Shown in pieces: positions 31,474 to 34,222 of a stretch of 34,222 nucleotides of DNA. Below the pieces are notes generated by a model. The model had not been told where the DNA came from. It worked only from the letters and a program-made list of their open reading frames with translations, and did no database searches. The stretch comes from an uncultured Lachnospiraceae bacterium (GTDB taxonomy: Bacteria > Bacillota > Clostridia > Lachnospirales > Lachnospiraceae). Each line of letters begins with the position of its first letter. Within the stretch, counting starts at the first letter, position 1. Both the position numbers and the translations under genes were made by a program. The stretch lies in NCBI GenBank assembly GCA_902785055.1, contig CACZXG010000027.1:1-34222 (forward strand), written 5' to 3'.

Positions 31474-31898
31474 CGGATCGTGAATTTACAAACGATTTTA
31501 AATACATAATGCAGGATCTGTACAAGCTTTATTTCGGAGCTAAATGTACCTACAAAGAGATCCTGGAGAGCGAAGAGACCTACGCCAGGTTCAAGGCCGT
31601 GTGCAGACAGTGCCTGATCACGGAGGTGGATCAGGATACGACCATTGAGAGTCATCTGTACTACCTTACTGCAGAGGATAAGGCCGCGGAAGTGTACAGG
31701 CTTCTTGGCGCGCGGGTCAAGTTAAGCGTTCCGGCAGTCAAAAAAGGACTGTTGGGAAGAGAACAGCGTGTGTTCAGGGAAGAGATCTGGAAGATAGAAG
31801 ATCTCCTTATGCTGAGCGCCCGGCAGAAGCAGTTCCGGGGGATCATTCTCTCGGAAGTGCAGATCCCCAAACTCAAACTGAGGGAATTCGCGATCTGA
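31470..31898 (+). CDS. Hypothetical 142-residue protein coupled to the sigma-like fragment
   Basis: Not recognised. It is a soluble, mostly helical protein with a mixed charge pattern (EFTNDFKYIMQDLYKLYFG; YKEILESEETYARFKAVCRQCL; VYRLLGARVKLSVPAVKKGLLGRE; EEIWKIEDLLMLSARQKQFRGIIL). There is no signal peptide and no metal motif beyond two nearby cysteines (CRQC, residues about 45-48). The ATG at 31470 overlaps the upstream TGA by 4 nt, so stoichiometric production with the sigma-like fragment is likely, as for a sigma factor and its binding partner. That role is inferred only from position. A terminator follows. Confidence 0.72.
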   Translation: MTDREFTNDFKYIMQDLYKLYFGAKCTYKEILESEETYARFKAVCRQCLITEVDQDTTIESHLYYLTAEDKAAEVYRLLGARVKLSVPAVKKGLLGREQRVFREEIWKIEDLLMLSARQKQFRGIILSEVQIPKLKLREFAI

Positions 31899-31930
31899 CT
31901 TGACAGGCGGGAATACGGGAACGGATAATG

Positions 31931-31963
31931 AGACCGGAGGCTTTATGCTTCCGGTCTTTAAAT
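31931..31963 (+). terminator. Terminator closing the rhomboid-like/sigma-fragment operon
   Basis: AGACCGGAGGC (31931-31941) pairs with GCTTCCGGTCT (31947-31957, one G-U), loop TTTAT, followed by a weak TTAAAT tract. Confidence 0.75.
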
Positions 31964-32054
31964 CTGACGCAAATTTCTGAGCCGAATTCCGGCAGCCTTT
32001 TCCCAGTGACAGGTTCAAAAATCGAAAATACATTCGATTTTTTTGCAAAAGCGC

Positions 32055-32083
32055 TTGCGCTGTCAGAGGGTGGATGCTATACT
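32055..32083 (+). promoter_or_regulatory. recA promoter
   Basis: TTGCGC (32055-32060), 17-nt spacer, TATACT (32078-32083), with TG at 32075-32076 as an extended -10. Confidence 0.75.
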
Positions 32084-32089
32084 AACGCT

Positions 32090-32103
32090 AGAACAAACGT
32101 TCG
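32090..32103 (+). promoter_or_regulatory. LexA (SOS) box at recA
   Basis: AGAACAAACGTTCG matches the Firmicutes LexA/DinR consensus CGAACNNNNGTTCG at all but the first base. It covers the predicted transcription start, so LexA would block recA transcription until DNA damage. Confidence 0.85.
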
Positions 32104-32121
32104 TAATTTGGAGGAGATCAA

Positions 32122-33183
32122 ATGAGCATAGATATTGAACAGAAGAGGAAAGCGCTTGACGCGGCGCTGCTGCAGATTGAGAAACAGTACGGAAAGGGAG
32201 CTGTGATGAAGCTCGGAGACCCTTCCGTTCAGATGAATATCGAGACAATTCCCACAGGCTCCCTGAGCCTTGACATAGCCCTCGGACTGGGCGGCATCCC
32301 CAAGGGCAGGATCATTGAGATCTACGGACCCGAGTCCTCCGGTAAGACTACAGTGACCCTTCACATGATCGCTGAGGTACAGAAGAGAGGCGGCATCGCG
32401 GGCTTTATCGACGCGGAGCATGCCCTGGATCCGGTCTACGCCAAGAATATCGGTGTTGATATCGACAACCTTTACATCTCTCAGCCCGACAGCGGAGAGC
32501 AGGCTCTTGAGATCGCCGAGACCATGGTCAGGTCCGGAGCTATCGACATCGTCGTGATCGACTCCGTCGCGGCGCTGGTGCCCAAGGCTGAGATCGACGG
32601 CGATATGGGTGACTCCCATGTGGGCCTTCACGCGCGCCTGATGTCCCAGGCCCTGCGCAAACTGACGGCAGTCATCAGCAAATCCAACTGCGCGGTCGTA
32701 TTCATCAACCAGCTCAGAGAGAAGGTAGGCGTCATGTTCGGCAACCCTGAGACGACAACCGGCGGACGCGCTCTCAAATTCTATGCTTCTGTGAGAATGG
32801 ATGTCAGAAGGATCGAGTCTCTCAAGCAGAGCGGAGAGGTGATCGGCAACCGCACAAGGATCCGCGTCGTGAAGAACAAGATCGCGCCGCCTTTCAAGGA
32901 GGCTGAGTTCGACATCATGTTCGGCAAGGGCATTTCCTATGTCGGCGATGTGCTGGATCTGGCGGCGAAGTGCGACGTCATCAACAAGAGCGGCGCATGG
33001 TACAACTATAACGGGAACAAGATCGGCCAGGGGCGCGAGAATTCCAAGGCTTTCCTTCTGGCCCATCCGGAGATCCTCGCCGAAGTGGACCGCAAGGTAA
33101 GAGAATACTATAATCTCGATCCGGAAGGCGCTTACAAGGCACCTGTGACAGAGGCTGCGGCAGAGGAAGAAACTCCGGAGTAA
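32122..33183 (+). CDS. recA: Recombinase A
   Basis: 353 residues, full length. ATP-dependent strand-exchange protein and co-protease for LexA cleavage. Walker A GPESSGKT is at residues 69-76; also present are [24 protein letters not shown] (Walker B), the [19 protein letters not shown] loop-1 region, [22 protein letters not shown] (loop 2/RecA signature) and the acidic C-terminal tail (AAAEEETPE). GGAGGAG lies 5-11 nt before the ATG. The LexA box at its promoter predicts SOS induction. recX follows after a terminator-like hairpin. Confidence 0.99.
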   Translation: MSIDIEQKRKALDAALLQIEKQYGKGAVMKLGDPSVQMNIETIPTGSLSLDIALGLGGIPKGRIIEIYGPESSGKTTVTLHMIAEVQKRGGIAGFIDAEHALDPVYAKNIGVDIDNLYISQPDSGEQALEIAETMVRSGAIDIVVIDSVAALVPKAEIDGDMGDSHVGLHARLMSQALRKLTAVISKSNCAVVFINQLREKVGVMFGNPETTTGGRALKFYASVRMDVRRIESLKQSGEVIGNRTRIRVVKNKIAPPFKEAEFDIMFGKGISYVGDVLDLAAKCDVINKSGAWYNYNGNKIGQGRENSKAFLLAHPEILAEVDRKVREYYNLDPEGAYKAPVTEAAAEEETPE

Positions 33184-33225
33184 GAATGGCCTCCATTTCC
33201 GGGCAAGAGATAATTAAGACAGTTA

Positions 33226-33278
33226 ACGGCAGGCTGACGTGCTATTTTGACGGATGGCGCGTCAGCCTCCCGTTTTTT
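33226..33278 (+). terminator. Terminator/attenuator between recA and recX
   Basis: AGGCTGACG (33231-33239) pairs perfectly with CGTCAGCCT (33260-33268); ACGG/CCGT extends the stem across one C-C mismatch (33226-33229 with 33270-33273). TTTTTT follows (33273-33278). recX would then be expressed by partial read-through. Confidence 0.85.
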
Positions 33279-33304
33279 GTGCGTAAAGCCGGGGGGAAGA
33301 AAAG

Positions 33305-33811
33305 ATGGCAGAGGCAGATAAAGATGTGGAACAGAGAAGGAAAGAGTGCCTTCGAAAGAGCGGAGTGCTCCTTTCACAGCGCGATTATACCTGCACGAGG
33401 CTCCGGGACAAACTCCTTGCGGGCGGCTTTGAAGAGGAGATCGTGGATGTGACCCTGGAGAGCCTGAAAGAAGCCCGCTATCTGGATGATGAGCGCTATG
33501 CGCGGAATTATGTACAGGCGCACTGGGAGGACAGGAGCAGGACGCGGATCCGGGTGGACCTGGAGAACCGGGGTGTGCCTTCTGAGATCGCTGCCAGAGT
33601 CCTCAGCGAGGAGAACGAGGAGCGCGGGAACAGCGCGGAGATCATGCAGGTTCGCAGGCTTATGCGCAAGAGAGGCTTCGATCCGCAGAGCGCCTCCTGG
33701 GAGGAGAAAGGGAAAATGCAAGCCTATCTCTACAGAAAGGGCTACAGCGCCTCCTCCGTGCGTGCGGCTATGAACTCAGAATCGCTTGACAGTGAAGAGT
33801 TTAGTGTATAA
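33305..33811 (+). CDS. recX: RecA regulator RecX
   Basis: 168 residues. RecX binds RecA filaments and limits their growth and activity. Visible are the tandem three-helix repeats of the family: CLRKSGVLLSQRDYTCTRLRDKLLAGGF (first), EARYLDDERYARNYVQAHWEDRSRTRIRVDLENRGV with the typical YLDDxRYA motif (second), and a C-terminal repeat ending YLYRKGYSASSVRAAM. It starts 27 nt after the recA-recX hairpin with a GGGGGGAAG RBS. The rny promoter lies inside its 3' end. Confidence 0.93.
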   Translation: MAEADKDVEQRRKECLRKSGVLLSQRDYTCTRLRDKLLAGGFEEEIVDVTLESLKEARYLDDERYARNYVQAHWEDRSRTRIRVDLENRGVPSEIAARVLSEENEERGNSAEIMQVRRLMRKRGFDPQSASWEEKGKMQAYLYRKGYSASSVRAAMNSESLDSEEFSV

Positions 33812-33814
33812 AAT
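33786..33814 (+). promoter_or_regulatory. rny promoter inside the recX 3' end
   Basis: TTGACA (33786-33791), 17-nt spacer, TAAAAT (33809-33814). The -10 overlaps the recX stop codon. Leader to the rny ATG is about 105 nt. Confidence 0.75.
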
Positions 33815-33831
33815 TATTGAGTGCGAATCTG

Positions 33832-33924
33832 CCGTTTTGCGATTTGGTACGTGTTGTAAGCCGTAACAGCGCAAACGGGATCCGAAATGACAGAGAAACG
33901 CGAATTTAATAAGGAGGTGCTCCT
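33832..33924 (+). promoter_or_regulatory. Structured rny 5' leader
   Basis: CCGTTTTGCG (33832-33841) pairs with CGCAAACGG (33870-33878) around one bulged T. Nearer the gene, AGGAG (33912-33916) of the Shine-Dalgarno pairs with CTCCT (33920-33924) over a GTG loop, so the ribosome site may be partly masked. Confidence 0.5.
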
Positions 33925-33926
33925 GT

Positions 33927-34222
33927 ATGATCACTGCAATTATTGCGGCGATTCTTACACTTGCAATCTCTGTACCGGTTACTTTTATAGTTGCTTCCAA
34001 CTATCGCAAGAAGCAGCAGGAAGAGACGATCGGAAATGCGCAGGAGAAGGCCAGGGCGATCATTGATGAGGCACTGACTACTGCTGAGAACCAGAAGCGC
34101 GAGGCTATGCTGGAAGTCAAGGAGGAATCCATCCGGGCCAGAAATGAACTGGACAAGGAGATCCGCGACCGCAGAGCCGATGTGCAGCGCAACGAGCGCA
34201 GGGTTCAGCAGAAGGAAGAGTC
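33927..34222 (+). CDS. rny: Ribonuclease Y, N-terminal part (cut by the window end)
   Basis: The first 98 codons of RNase Y, the membrane-anchored endonuclease that starts mRNA decay in many Firmicutes. The N-terminal membrane helix (ITAIIAAILTLAISVPVTFIVA) is followed by the long charged coiled coil (NYRKKQQEETIGNAQEKA, DEALTTAENQKREAMLEVKEE, ELDKEIRDRRADVQRNERRVQQKEE). The KH and HD catalytic domains lie beyond the window. AAGGAGG at 33911-33917 fixes the start. Position directly after recA-recX matches the usual order in this group. Confidence 0.93.
   Translation, partial: MITAIIAAILTLAISVPVTFIVASNYRKKQQEETIGNAQEKARAIIDEALTTAENQKREAMLEVKEESIRARNELDKEIRDRRADVQRNERRVQQKEE

Noticed and set aside
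1..34222. Insertion sequences, integrases or prophage parts
   Set aside because: No transposase- or integrase-like protein and no terminal inverted repeats noticed; all genes look like resident chromosomal genes.

Overview
The window looks like a core chromosomal segment of a Clostridia member, most likely Lachnospiraceae. Coding DNA is moderately GC-rich (about 55-60% in the stretches I counted). Genes have strong GGAGG-type ribosome binding sites, several starts are TTG or GTG, a Firmicutes-type LexA box precedes recA, the order recA-recX-rny is present, and there is an ECF-type ThiT and a giant HgdC-like activase. I saw no transposase, integrase, CRISPR array, tRNA or rRNA.

Layout. 1-2222: the 3' part of a T-box leader, then leuA, whose product carries a C-terminal AraC-type DNA-binding domain. 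2254-3712: a protein with an HPr phosphocarrier domain joined to a D-lactate dehydrogenase. 3735-4509: TPP riboswitch and thiT. 4578-6742: a membrane YdcF-like protein, coupled to a membrane-anchored endonuclease/exonuclease/phosphatase-family protein. 6806-9025: galE with an apparent internal C-terminal deletion, and a lipoprotein. 9081-17519: a long co-directional run of LRR protein, VWA protein with a metallopeptidase-like N-terminus, MoxR-type ATPase, small protein, truA, soluble hybrid histidine kinase and HAD phosphatase. 17529-19397 (minus): a zinc-peptidase-like lipoprotein. 19466-22004: proC and an LCP-family envelope protein. 22036-22773 (minus): a PAP2-like membrane protein. 23016-24396: glyA. 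24397-25207 has no protein gene but holds a strong promoter, about 620 nt of A-rich structured non-coding sequence and a terminator. 25208-29587 (minus): a 1459-residue activase/dehydratase-like protein. 29703-31963: an operon of a rhomboid-like membrane protein with a zinc-finger tail, a sigma-70-like fragment and a small unknown protein. 32055 to the end: SOS-controlled recA, recX, and the start of rny.

The most interesting items are the large putative ncRNA at about 24552-25173, the LeuA-AraC and HPr-lactate dehydrogenase fusions, the rhomboid-like/sigma-fragment operon, and the LRR/VWA/MoxR cassette whose metallopeptidase motif has lost its glutamate. The two fusions would each link a metabolic enzyme to regulation: leucine synthesis to DNA binding, and fermentation to the sugar PTS. 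Those links are inferences from domain architecture only.
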